From positions 1 to 64,000 of the forward strand of contig WANN01000019.1 in NCBI GenBank assembly GCA_015521775.1: DNA of 64,000 bases, in the 5' to 3' direction. Positions 8,750 to 17,125 of the stretch are shown piece by piece (the first letter of the stretch is position 1; every line of letters begins with the position of its first letter). A program made the position numbers and the translations under genes. The DNA comes from Thermoproteaceae archaeon (lineage in GTDB: Archaea > Thermoproteota > Thermoprotei > Thermoproteales > Thermoproteaceae). The notes below the pieces were generated by a model that did not search any database, was not told the DNA's origin, and was given only the letters and a program-made list of their open reading frames with translations.

Positions 8750-8861
8750 GGGTGTTGGTCCCCCAAAAGTTATTAATCTATTTCACAATTAGTTCTTAAA
8801 TTAAGTAAATGGTCTTATTAATACATAATTAATTTATCAATCTTATGTAAGGTCCATAATT

Positions 8862-9971
8862 ATGTTCAAGCAACGTTTTTACCGTGGACTCAGCGACTTG
8901 GACATGTACAAGGACGCATTTGTGTTGGACGTGGTTGCACACCCATTCAACTTCCACGAGAACAACTATAAGCGGGGCAAGCTGTCCAAAATGTTCGTGG
9001 ACAACCTGTACACGTTCCACCGGATCTCACCGCCGGACCAGGTACTTTCCCCCGCGGAATACTACAGGAACTGGGACCTCGACAGCTTCGCGAGGACGAT
9101 CTTCCTCGAGTCGTCCGTGGACCTCGCCGTAGCGCATCCGCTGCCTCTAGACGACTTCTTCCACGATGGTCTGGCCGATGTGAAGAGGTGCTGTGAGGCG
9201 GCCAGGAAGTATCCGGGCAGGTTCATCGCGTGGGGCACGGTGAACCCTCTGCTGGGGGACAGGGCCATAGAACAGTTGGAGTGGCAGGTCAAGGAGTGCG
9301 GCGTGAAGGCAATAAAGCTGTACCAGACGCGGTACGACTACGGCAAGCCCCTCCTGTGGCGCGCCGACGACGACAAGGTGGCGTACCCTATATACGAGGC
9401 CGCGAAGGAGCTTGGGGTACGCGTCGTAGCGTTCCACAAGGGCTTCGCCTTCTCGGTCCAGCCGGTCGAACACACCGCGCTTCTGACGGACGTGGAGGCG
9501 CCCCTGTCCTCGTTCCCGGAGCTCAACTTCGTCGTGTTCCACGTGGGGTTCCTAACCGTCGACGAGGTCGTGTGGATGATGTATAGGTACGAGAACCTGT
9601 GGGTCTCCATTGCCGGGTCGATAAACTTCGGCTACATCGCGCCCGAGTGGTTCGGCCACGTGCTGGGCAAGGTGGGCTTCTTCTCGGGCGGCTACGACAG
9701 GGTCATCTGGGGGTCCGAGTTCACGATATTCCACCCCGAGTACCAGGTCAGGTGGTTCATGGATTCATATCAAATACCCGAGAACCTGGTCAAGGGGTAC
9801 GGCTACCCACAGCTCACCGAGGAGGACAAGAAGAAGATACTTGGGCTCAACGCGGCCAGGCTGATGGGCATAAATGTCGATGAGGCCTTGGCCAAGGTGA
9901 GGAACGACGAGTTCGAGTCCAGGAGGTCCAGCGGCCTCCTCAGGCCCTGGAGCGTGATTAGGGGGTCCTAA
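8862..9971 (+). CDS. Amidohydrolase-2 family metal-dependent hydrolase
   Basis: The 369-residue protein fits the amidohydrolase-2 (TIM-barrel) family that includes decarboxylases and hydrolases such as ACMSD. Diagnostic segments are VAHPFNFH near the N-terminus (an altered HxH site), VKAIKLYQTRYDYG on a core strand, VVAFHKGFAFS and NFVVFHVGF carrying later metal-ligand histidines, and VIWGSEFTIFHPEY near the end where the last acidic ligand is expected. The substrate is not known. An AT-rich gap with a TATA-like tttatcaatc lies about 20 bases before the ATG. The gene stands alone, with mevalonate kinase following after its own promoter. Confidence 0.75.
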   Translation: MFKQRFYRGLSDLDMYKDAFVLDVVAHPFNFHENNYKRGKLSKMFVDNLYTFHRISPPDQVLSPAEYYRNWDLDSFARTIFLESSVDLAVAHPLPLDDFFHDGLADVKRCCEAARKYPGRFIAWGTVNPLLGDRAIEQLEWQVKECGVKAIKLYQTRYDYGKPLLWRADDDKVAYPIYEAAKELGVRVVAFHKGFAFSVQPVEHTALLTDVEAPLSSFPELNFVVFHVGFLTVDEVVWMMYRYENLWVSIAGSINFGYIAPEWFGHVLGKVGFFSGGYDRVIWGSEFTIFHPEYQVRWFMDSYQIPENLVKGYGYPQLTEEDKKKILGLNAARLMGINVDEALAKVRNDEFESRRSSGLLRPWSVIRGS

Positions 9972-10005
9972 ACCCCATAAATACCCCCCTTTTTCACTAT
10001 CCCTG

Positions 10006-10980
10006 ATGGGGACGCCGGTGTACGCGTTTGCCCCCGGCGTGGTGAAGCTGTTCGGGGAGCACGCCGTCGTGTATGGGAGGCCGGCGCTGGCCGCCGCGGT
10101 GAGTCTAGGCATACATGTAGAGGCCTCAAGGCACCCTGGCGACCACGTGGAGATAGTCCCCTCGGGGACGCATGCCGAGATAGGCAGGGTGCTCCTCAGG
10201 GAGGGGTCCATGGCCGCCGAGCCGGATGCGCCGTCTTTGAGGGCCGCGTTCAGGTACGTGGCCCATGCGGTGGAAGTCGCGTCAAGGGAGTTCGGGGTCA
10301 GGGGCGGGGTGAGGCTGGCCATACGCAGCGACCTGCCCCAGGGAGTGGGCCTCGCCACCTCGGCCGCCGTCACTGCGGCTACCCTGCTGGCACTGCTCGG
10401 CGTTGCGGGACATGAGCCGTCGAGGGAGGAGTTGGCCCGCCTCACGTACAGGGTCGAGCGGGAGGTGCAGGGCATTGCGAGCCCCATGGACTCCACGGTC
10501 ACGTGTATGGGCGGGACGATACTCATAGAGCCCTCCGGCTGGACCAGGGCACGCGTCGGCGACATGAGGCTGGTCCTCGCCATTGTCCCCCGCACCGCGA
10601 CCACCGGCGACCTTGTGCGCCGTGTGAGGGGGCTCCTCGAGGCGCATGGGGACGCCGTTGAGAGGGTCCTCGACGCCATAGGCGCAATAGTCAGGGAGGC
10701 CGTGCGTAGGGTAGAGGAGGGGGATCTAGAGGGCGTGGGCAGACTCATGTACATGAACCACTGGCTGCTCTCTGCCCTCGGCGTGGGGGACGGGAGGGCC
10801 GACGCACTTGTGCGTAGCCTCGGGGAGGCAGCCTATGGGGCCAAGATAAGCGGTGCTGGTGGGGGTGGAACCGTGGTGATACTGCCGAGGGACGTGGGCG
10901 CCGTTATGGCCATCGCAAGGGCGTTGGGGTTCAACGCGGTGGAGGTGGACGTGGACCTACAAGGGGCCCGCCTCATGTAG
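10006..10980 (+). CDS. mvk: Mevalonate kinase
   Basis: The 324-residue GHMP-fold kinase phosphorylates mevalonate in the archaeal isoprenoid lipid route. It shows the three GHMP motifs: APGVVKLFGEHAVVYGRPAL at the N-terminus, the ATP loop DLPQGVGLATSAAVTAA at about residue 105, and the C-terminal KISGAGGGGTVVIL at about residue 285. The segment GIASPMDSTVTCMGG is typical of mevalonate kinase rather than other GHMP members. Length is normal. TATA-like cataaatac lies about 22 bases before the ATG. The 3' end overlaps the convergent phosphatase gene by 8 bases. The product supplies precursors used by the GGPP synthase at 60376. Confidence 0.93.
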   Translation: MGTPVYAFAPGVVKLFGEHAVVYGRPALAAAVSLGIHVEASRHPGDHVEIVPSGTHAEIGRVLLREGSMAAEPDAPSLRAAFRYVAHAVEVASREFGVRGGVRLAIRSDLPQGVGLATSAAVTAATLLALLGVAGHEPSREELARLTYRVEREVQGIASPMDSTVTCMGGTILIEPSGWTRARVGDMRLVLAIVPRTATTGDLVRRVRGLLEAHGDAVERVLDAIGAIVREAVRRVEEGDLEGVGRLMYMNHWLLSALGVGDGRADALVRSLGEAAYGAKISGAGGGGTVVILPRDVGAVMAIARALGFNAVEVDVDLQGARLM

Positions 10981-11743
10981 GTCCGCACACGGTCCCCACG
11001 AACTGTTCCCCGCCCACTATGGCCGAGGTCCTCGCGTCCCTGTCCAGGGGGATCTCCCTGAGGGGAGCGCAACGGCCGTCCACGGCCCTGGCCCCGACAG
11101 CACTGGCCACCAGCTGGGCCGCCGCTATGTCCACTGGGCGGAGTCTCCCCCTCACATCTATGAAGCCTATCCCCCTGCCCAGCGCGGCCAGCAGCATCTC
11201 GTAGCTGGCCGATCCCAGGCTCCTCACCTTGCAGCCCAACCTACGGCACAGCTCGGCCACCCTCACGGCTATGTTAGGGTCGCCGTCTATCTGGGCGTAC
11301 ACGACGTTGGCATGGGTCCGCGGGGCGCCGTCATTGGTGTGGAGCCTCCCGCCCTCCACTAGGTAGTACCTGAGCGACGGCACGTCTAGGAGCACGCCGC
11401 CCTCCACGTCCCCAAGGGTGCCCGTTATAGGCCTCCCGATGCCCACCGATATGGTGAATATGGGTATGCCGGCCACGTAGTTGGTGGACCCGTCGAGGGG
11501 ATCCACCACGAACAGGTGTTCGCCCCTCCCCCTCACCAGCCTCCCGCTCTCCTCGCCTATGAACACGAAGCTGTCGGTCAGCCCCTCCACGACCTCCAGT
11601 ATCCTCCTCTCCACATACGCGTCGATGGTCCTAGTCACGTCGCCGGGCGTCGTCCCCACCACCTCGGTGCCCCACCCGGCGTCGAACTTGTCCCTGAGGT
11701 CCCTGGCTATCTCCATGAGGCCCGAGAGGACCGACCAGATCAC
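10973..11743 (-). CDS. Inositol monophosphatase / fructose-1,6-bisphosphatase family
   Basis: The 256-residue protein belongs to the lithium-sensitive phosphatase family. The metal site is visible as FIGEES, then VVDPLDGSTNYVAG, and the C-terminal RLRPVDIAAAQLVASAVGA where the last Asp ligand is expected. In archaea such proteins often act on both inositol 1-phosphate and fructose 1,6-bisphosphate. The start is GTG at 11743, supported by a TATA-like gctaatatg at 11762-11773 on the opposite strand about 20 bases upstream. It converges with mvk, overlapping by 8 bases. Confidence 0.88.
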   Translation of the reverse strand: MIWSVLSGLMEIARDLRDKFDAGWGTEVVGTTPGDVTRTIDAYVERRILEVVEGLTDSFVFIGEESGRLVRGRGEHLFVVDPLDGSTNYVAGIPIFTISVGIGRPITGTLGDVEGGVLLDVPSLRYYLVEGGRLHTNDGAPRTHANVVYAQIDGDPNIAVRVAELCRRLGCKVRSLGSASYEMLLAALGRGIGFIDVRGRLRPVDIAAAQLVASAVGARAVDGRCAPLREIPLDRDARTSAIVGGEQFVGTVCGPT

Positions 11744-11831
11744 GGCCGGTATCAGAAAGGCCCGCTAATATGCGTTGCCCATCGTCTCCCCAACGGCAAC
11801 CACGCATATAAATCCTAGCCGCTTGGCTGCC

Positions 11832-12311
11832 GTGGAGGGACTGCCCAAGCCCTGGTTGGACCTGGCACGTTATAGGGAGGTGAGGCTCAGGGAGGCCAGG
11901 TACGAGGCCGAGCTGGCCAGCGAGTTCCTCAAAAATGGCCTTGTGAGGAACGCCGCAGGGAAGGCTTTCCAGGCGTGGAAGGCGCTCGTGGCTGCGTGTG
12001 CTACGCGCAGAGTCGAGGAGCTAAAGGCGGCCTTCCCAGGCACCAAGAGGCTGAGGGGGTCCAGGAGGAGGGTCGAGAGAGCCATGTGGGTGTTGGCCAT
12101 AATGCCTACGTCCACCCTAAAGGTTGTGGCCCAGATAATTGGGGGCGAGGTGGACCTATTCACGGACAAGGCCCTCTGGGTACACGAATACCAGTACAAT
12201 GGGCCCGACCCCCAGGGAATCCTCAGCCCGTACCCAGACGATGGCGCGGCGGCTAGGGATGTAGCTAGGCTCATCGAGGCGGTGGACAGGATGGCGCCCG
12301 CATGTGGTTAA
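11832..12311 (+). CDS. PaREP1 family protein
   Basis: From GTG 11832 the product is 159 residues. It resembles the PaREP1 family, an archaeal-repeat family found mainly in Pyrobaculum and relatives: ARYEAELASEFLKNGLVRN, then AAGKAFQAWKALVAACA, followed by a basic stretch and a C-terminal helix pair. The fold is thought to be HEPN-like, a group that includes RNases and toxin components, but the Rx4-6H active motif is not obvious here. The GTG was chosen because the TATA-like catataaatc lies about 20 bases upstream; an earlier ATG at 11775 would put that TATA inside the gene. No partner antitoxin is seen. Confidence 0.7.
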   Translation: MEGLPKPWLDLARYREVRLREARYEAELASEFLKNGLVRNAAGKAFQAWKALVAACATRRVEELKAAFPGTKRLRGSRRRVERAMWVLAIMPTSTLKVVAQIIGGEVDLFTDKALWVHEYQYNGPDPQGILSPYPDDGAAARDVARLIEAVDRMAPACG

Positions 12312-12390
12312 GGCTCGTGGGTTAGACGGATGGAAGCGAAATTGTTCAGGTGCCTTCATGAGGACTCGGCTTAGGTCCCCTACGAAGCCA

Positions 12391-12738
12391 TTACTTGGTC
12401 TCGTCCTCGAAGTCGAAGGCGAGGACGCCCCATTCTTTGGTCCTCACCTTTAGCTCTACCCTGTGCCTGCCCGGGGCCAGCGTGCGGCCCCTCACGAATA
12501 TCTCGGCCTCGTCCCTCACCCTGAACGTGAGTGTGCCGCTGCCTAGCTCCCCTGCCCCGATGGTCCTTCCGCCGCTCCTCACCTCGAAGTCCCCTGCTGG
12601 TTCCCCGTCCACGGATATCTCCATTCCCAGCACTGTGGCCGGGGCCAGGTTGTTCCTAAGCCTGAACGCGAGTCCCCCCTCGACGTTGGTAAGCGAGCCC
12701 TGGACGTAGAGCTGCCTCAACACCGATGGCGGGATCAT
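12391..12738 (-). CDS. DUF6379-like small beta protein
   Basis: From ATG 12738 the product is 115 residues, beginning MIPPSVLRQLYVQGSL, then GLAFRLRNNLAPATVLGME and, near the end, LAPGRHRVELKVRTKEWG. This layout matches my memory of the DUF6379 family, related to small beta subunits of C-glycoside deglycosidases; that assignment is from recall only. It is all-beta in appearance, without membrane segments. The TATA-like cataaatac at 12759-12767, read on the minus strand, is about 21 bases upstream and overlaps the region just before the Sir2 start, so the divergent promoters interlock. Confidence 0.55.
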   Translation of the reverse strand: MIPPSVLRQLYVQGSLTNVEGGLAFRLRNNLAPATVLGMEISVDGEPAGDFEVRSGGRTIGAGELGSGTLTFRVRDEAEIFVRGRTLAPGRHRVELKVRTKEWGVLAFDFEDETK

Positions 12739-12774
12739 GGGCAAAGTTATTAGGCCGTATTTATGGGTTTCTCC

Positions 12775-13518
12775 ATGGACCCACTGGAGGCGCTCGCCAA
12801 GGCCCTAGCGCGCTCCGACTGCAACGTCGCCCTGACCGGGGCCGGCATATCCACGCCCAGCGGTATACCCGACTTCAGGGGACCCGGCGGACTGTGGAGC
12901 AGGGTGGACCCGGACAAGTTCGACATATCGTATTTTAGGAGGCGCCCAGACGAGGTGTGGGGCCTATTCGTGGAGCACTTCATCCCCCTACTGGACGCAA
13001 AGCCCAACCCTGCCCACGTGGCTCTGGCCCAGCTCGAGGAGATGGGAAGGCTCTGCGCGGTCATAACCCAGAACATAGACGGACTGCACCAGGCCGCCGG
13101 CAGCCGTAACGTGGTGGAGCTGCACGGCAACATGCGCTACGCCAGGTGCCCCCTCTGCGGGGAGTACTACGACATGAGGGAAACAGCATCGCGGTTCGAC
13201 GGCAGTGCCCCACGCTGCCCGCGCTGCGGGTCGGTCCTCAAGCCCGACGTGGTGTTCTTCGGCGAGGAGCTGCCGGCTGACGCCTTTAGGTTGGCATTGG
13301 AATATGCCGAGAACGCCAGGGTCTTCATAGTGGTGGGCTCGTCCCTCTACGTGGCCCCGGCCAACCAGCTGCCCCTCGTGGCCAAGCGTAACGGGGCCCT
13401 ACTCGCCATAATCAACATGGGCCCCACAGAGTACGACCACGAGGCCGACCTGCTCATCAGGGCGCGCGTTGAGGAGGCGCTGCCGCGCCTCGTGGGATTG
13501 GTCAGGGCGCTCTCCTAG
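12775..13518 (+). CDS. cobB: Sir2-family NAD-dependent protein deacylase
   Basis: The 247-residue sirtuin removes acyl groups from lysines using NAD; in crenarchaea a known target is the chromatin protein Alba. Motifs: GAGIS at residues 22-26, [17 protein letters not shown] at 98-105, catalytic His117 in ELHGNM, a zinc site with Cys 125, 128, 148 and 151, and VVGSSLYV for the nicotinamide-ribose pocket. Length is normal. ATG 12775 is preferred to 12763 because ttattagg at 12747-12754 lies about 20 bases upstream. The 3' end overlaps the convergent radical SAM gene by 17 bases. Confidence 0.93.
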   Translation: MDPLEALAKALARSDCNVALTGAGISTPSGIPDFRGPGGLWSRVDPDKFDISYFRRRPDEVWGLFVEHFIPLLDAKPNPAHVALAQLEEMGRLCAVITQNIDGLHQAAGSRNVVELHGNMRYARCPLCGEYYDMRETASRFDGSAPRCPRCGSVLKPDVVFFGEELPADAFRLALEYAENARVFIVVGSSLYVAPANQLPLVAKRNGALLAIINMGPTEYDHEADLLIRARVEEALPRLVGLVRALS

Positions 13519-14677
13519 GCCAGCGCCCGGCAATGGAATGGACGTCGAGGGGGCATAGGGGATCGTCCCCGTACATGTCGCCTGCCAGGTAATACGCTCT
13601 GGCCCTGTCGCCTCCCTTGCACTGCCTCTTGAAGGGGCACGCCGAGCACTTGGGCCCCCTGAGGTACCTCTCCGTGTTCACGAACATGTCGAGCGCCGGG
13701 TTGTCAGGCGACAGCACTTCGCTGAGCGGTCTAGACTTCACGTTGCCCAACCTAACGAAGTCCACGAACTGGCAGGGATACACGTCCCCGTTGGGATAGA
13801 TGGAGACTATCTTCCTGCCGCAGCTCCCCATGGACTCAACGAGGGCCATGTACTCCCAGAACTCGTCCGGGCTGCGCGAGACCTTGTCGGCTATGTATAT
13901 ACCGTCGAACGGGGCCAGCGTGGTCTCGATCTCGAGCCTCCCCGCCAACTTCCTCGCGTATTCCAGCACCTTGTCCATCAACGTCGCATACGTAGACGGC
14001 GTGTACCACCAGTCCCTCCCCATGCCGCGGGCCCTTCCAGCCGCCGACAGGTGGTACAGGGTAACCCTCCGCACGCCCAGCCTGACTGCCAGCCCCATGT
14101 AGGCGTCCAGGTCCTCCACGTTCTTCGCCGTTACGGTGAAGCGAAGGCCAACGTCGAGGCCGGCGTCCACCGCGTTGCGTATCCCCCTGATGGCCCCCTC
14201 GAAGGCGCCTGTCCTCCCCCTGAACTCGTCGTGCCACTTGGGGTCGGGACTGTCCAGGCTCACGCCCACATACGCGAAGCCGATGTCGGCGAGCCTCCGC
14301 GCGGTCCCCCTGTCTATAAGCGTGCCGTTGGTGGAAAGCACAAGCTTTATCCCCTTGGAGGCCGCGTACTCCGACACCTGGAAGAAGTCCCCACGCATGA
14401 GGGGCTCGCCCCCAGTCATGAGTATTAGGGGCACGCCTACCCTCGCCATCTGGTCGACTAGGTCGAGGGCCTCATCGGTCCCCATCCCCCAGCTGCCCCA
14501 TGGGCCGGCCTCGATGTAGCAGTGCCTACAGTGAAGGTTGCACCTGGCCGTGATATTCCAGGCCACTATGGGCCTGAACACGTCGCTGAAGTCGCCTACG
14601 TGACCCCTGCCAAAGCGGCCCCTGATCTTGAAGGAGACCGTGCCCAGGCCGCTGGCCATCACGCTGACCGGTATCAC
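13502..14677 (-). CDS. Radical SAM / SPASM protein, AhbC-AhbD-NirJ-like
   Basis: The 391-residue enzyme has the radical SAM cluster motif CNLHCRHC (Cys 46, 50, 53), the glycine-rich TGGEPL, and a C-terminal SPASM domain with Cys in GSCGRK, YPCQF, CSACPFKRQCKGG and DPLCP for auxiliary iron-sulfur clusters. The ending CKGGDRARAYYLAGDMYGDD resembles the GGCRARAY tail of AhbC, AhbD and NirJ, which act in siroheme-dependent heme or heme d1 synthesis; a peptide-modifying role is the alternative. The start is GTG 14677, about 22 bases after a TATA-like ggtttatg read on the minus strand. hemD at 2036 may supply the same pathway. Confidence 0.75.
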   Translation of the reverse strand: MIPVSVMASGLGTVSFKIRGRFGRGHVGDFSDVFRPIVAWNITARCNLHCRHCYIEAGPWGSWGMGTDEALDLVDQMARVGVPLILMTGGEPLMRGDFFQVSEYAASKGIKLVLSTNGTLIDRGTARRLADIGFAYVGVSLDSPDPKWHDEFRGRTGAFEGAIRGIRNAVDAGLDVGLRFTVTAKNVEDLDAYMGLAVRLGVRRVTLYHLSAAGRARGMGRDWWYTPSTYATLMDKVLEYARKLAGRLEIETTLAPFDGIYIADKVSRSPDEFWEYMALVESMGSCGRKIVSIYPNGDVYPCQFVDFVRLGNVKSRPLSEVLSPDNPALDMFVNTERYLRGPKCSACPFKRQCKGGDRARAYYLAGDMYGDDPLCPLDVHSIAGRWPRRAP

Positions 14678-14710
14678 ACTGGTATGCTGCTACCGGGACA
14701 TAAACCTTGC

Positions 14711-16987
14711 CTACACTATTCCCCCTTCGCTGGGGACCGGCTCCACCTGTAGGGGGGCCGCACGCAGCTTGAGGACCATGCCCAGAACCACCCTGGCGTT
14801 CCTCCTGGACAGGTACTTGTTGTTGTTGCCGCAGTACACGCTGAAGACGCACTTGGGGCACCCGTCGGCGCAGTCGCAGGAGGACACTATGTTGTGGGCC
14901 ACCTCGACAACGCGGGGGAAGTTTGCCAGGACGAGCCTCGCCGTCCCGCTCCCCCCGACATGCGAGTCGTATATGACTATGTGGCCGCTTGGGAACGAGA
15001 CGCCGCCGAGGTCGGTCTTGGATGCGCCGACCACTATCTCGGCGGCCGTGATGAGGACGTGCTCCGCGGCGTGGTACGCCTTGGCCCTCTCCCAGAAGTC
15101 CACCTCGTCCCTACCGCTGAACCTGTGCGCCGGCATCCTCAACACTATGCCCTTTGTCCTGAACTCGTAGGAGAGGGGCTCGTCAAGCGTGTACTCGCCA
15201 ATGGTCTCCTCGGTGGTCATCCGCTTGAGGGCATAGCCGTACACGGTCCTCCTTATCCTCAGCTTACCGTAGATGTATGGGACCCCCATCACCGCGCCCT
15301 CCTCGAGGACCTCCTCCACGTGGGGCTCCATGTCCTCCAGGGCCTGGGTGTACAGATCGCCGACCTCGGCCCGCCTCACCACGGCCTCCATCCTCTCGAT
15401 GTCGAGCGACACGGCGACGTACGTCCTGCCGCCGTGGAGGTATATGGCGTTGGGATGTAGCTCGATGAGGGCCAGGGGGAGTTCCCTGTGGCCTATGACG
15501 TTGCCGTCCACATCCCTGATCCTCACCACTTGCCCAACGCCCCGCAGGTTCATGGCCCTCAGCTCCTCCCTCCCCCTCCTCGTTATTCCTAGATATGTGC
15601 CCCTGTACTCGAGGAGGCCGCCGGCCAGTAGGTCCTCGGCTATCCTGGACTCGAATGGGGAGAGCTCGTCCGGCCTTATGGGCATGTCCATGGCCATGGC
15701 CAGCACATGCACGCGGGTCACATCCTCGTTCTCCCTCTCCAGGCCGACGGGCTCGGGCCTCCTCTCGAGGAACTCCCTGGGGTAATTCCTGTAATATGAG
15801 CCTATCGGGTCGTTGCCGAGTATCTGCACCGCGTAGGCCGTCTGGCCCCTCCGCCCCATCCTCCCCACGCGCTGTAGGTACCGGGAGAAGGTGGGCGGTA
15901 TGGATGTATTGACCACGACGTCGACGTCTCCGACGTCTATTCCCAGTTCAAGGGTAGGCGTGGCTATCACCACATCGATCTCGCCCCTCCTGAACATGCG
16001 TTCCACTCTGACCCTCTCCTCGGCGCTGAGGCCCGCCCTGTGGACCGCCGCATGCCTATCGTAGCCCCCCATGCGCAGCGCGCGGTAGACGAGCTCGGAG
16101 AGCCTGTGGCTGTCCGTGAACACTATGCATTTCTTGCCCCACTCTATGCAGGTCCTCGCTATGTTGGCCGCCTCCACGAACTTGGACCTGTAGAGGGGCC
16201 TCACGAGTATGTGATAGGTATGGCCGCGCCTTCCCGTCGGCCCCTCCACGACCTCCACCGAGTCGACGCCGAATATGGACCGGGCGAACTCCTCGGGGTT
16301 GCCTATGGTGGCCGATGTCCCCACGAAGGTGGGCCTCCTGACGAACCTGCGCAGCCGCCTCAACAGCATGTACATGTGCGACCCTAGGACCCCCCCATAG
16401 TGGTGGAAGTCGTCCAGAACCACGTACCTAACGTTCCTCAGGAGCTGCCTGAACCTATAGACGTGCATGAGCGACTGGTTCACCATGTCGGGGTTGCTGA
16501 CCAGTACGTGGGGCGGGTGCTGGTATAGGAGCCTCCTCTCCGGGGACGGCGTATCGCCGTCGTACACCATGACCCTTACTCCGAGGGGGTCCGCAAGCCT
16601 CCGCAGCCTCTCCACCTGGTCCCTGGCAAGCGCCTTGGTGGGGTACACCACGAGGGCCACGGGCCCCTTTTCCCCGAGGGAGGCCTCAAGTATGGGGACC
16701 GCAAACGCCTCAGTCTTGCCGAAACCTGTCCCGGCCACTATAACGGTGTGTCTCCCTTCCCTTATAGCGCGTATCGCCCTCGCCTGAAACTCGTAAAGTT
16801 TCCCTATCCCGTTCCTCCGCAGGGCCTCGGCCACCCCAGCCGGGGCGCCGGCAGACGCCACGTCCACCGCCGGCTCAACATGCACGGGCCGTTCGACTTC
16901 CACCAGCACGACCTCCCTATGGTCGTCCGACAGGACGGCCTTGACAAACTCGTCGTCCAATCTCACGCCAAATCCCTGCAACGGCAT
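14711..16987 (-). CDS. Superfamily 2 helicase with DUF1998 domain (MrfA/YprA type)
   Basis: The 758-residue protein has a Q-like segment, Walker A AGTGFGKTEAF, PTKALARDQ, a Walker B written DDFH rather than DEAH/DEVH, SAT (GTSATIGNP), and motif VI QRVGRMGRRGQ. The C-terminal DUF1998-type region carries four clustered cysteines in CDCADGCPKCVFSVYCG, a metal site known from the DNA-repair helicase MrfA. It probably unwinds DNA during repair. ATG 16987 directly abuts the stop of the small gene 16988-17125, which suggests coupled translation; a TATA-like gatataaa overlapping this point could also give a leaderless start at GTG 16966, so the start is open. Confidence 0.88.
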   Translation of the reverse strand: MPLQGFGVRLDDEFVKAVLSDDHREVVLVEVERPVHVEPAVDVASAGAPAGVAEALRRNGIGKLYEFQARAIRAIREGRHTVIVAGTGFGKTEAFAVPILEASLGEKGPVALVVYPTKALARDQVERLRRLADPLGVRVMVYDGDTPSPERRLLYQHPPHVLVSNPDMVNQSLMHVYRFRQLLRNVRYVVLDDFHHYGGVLGSHMYMLLRRLRRFVRRPTFVGTSATIGNPEEFARSIFGVDSVEVVEGPTGRRGHTYHILVRPLYRSKFVEAANIARTCIEWGKKCIVFTDSHRLSELVYRALRMGGYDRHAAVHRAGLSAEERVRVERMFRRGEIDVVIATPTLELGIDVGDVDVVVNTSIPPTFSRYLQRVGRMGRRGQTAYAVQILGNDPIGSYYRNYPREFLERRPEPVGLERENEDVTRVHVLAMAMDMPIRPDELSPFESRIAEDLLAGGLLEYRGTYLGITRRGREELRAMNLRGVGQVVRIRDVDGNVIGHRELPLALIELHPNAIYLHGGRTYVAVSLDIERMEAVVRRAEVGDLYTQALEDMEPHVEEVLEEGAVMGVPYIYGKLRIRRTVYGYALKRMTTEETIGEYTLDEPLSYEFRTKGIVLRMPAHRFSGRDEVDFWERAKAYHAAEHVLITAAEIVVGASKTDLGGVSFPSGHIVIYDSHVGGSGTARLVLANFPRVVEVAHNIVSSCDCADGCPKCVFSVYCGNNNKYLSRRNARVVLGMVLKLRAAPLQVEPVPSEGGIV

Positions 16988-17125
16988 TTATATCGTCTTC
17001 GCGGACGCCTCACACGGGCTACCCCTCCACAAGTCCGTTAACCACCCGCGGCCCTCGAGATCTTCCCGGGCGCCTCTTGGGAGCGGCATAGGGACCCCAT
17101 TCACGTACTTGTAGGGGCGTCTCAT
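16988..17125 (-). CDS. Very small basic protein (45 residues), unknown
   Basis: A 45-codon frame starts at ATG 17125, whose last bases form the ATGA overlap with the stop of the upstream gene 17122-17919, and ends one base before the helicase ATG. This stop-start continuity on both sides is the main evidence that it is translated. The product begins MRRPYKYVNGVPMPLPRGARE and is basic, with one cysteine near the end. No family is recognised. It would be part of a three-gene unit with the zinc-ribbon protein and the DUF1998 helicase. Confidence 0.5.
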   Translation of the reverse strand: MRRPYKYVNGVPMPLPRGAREDLEGRGWLTDLWRGSPCEASAKTI

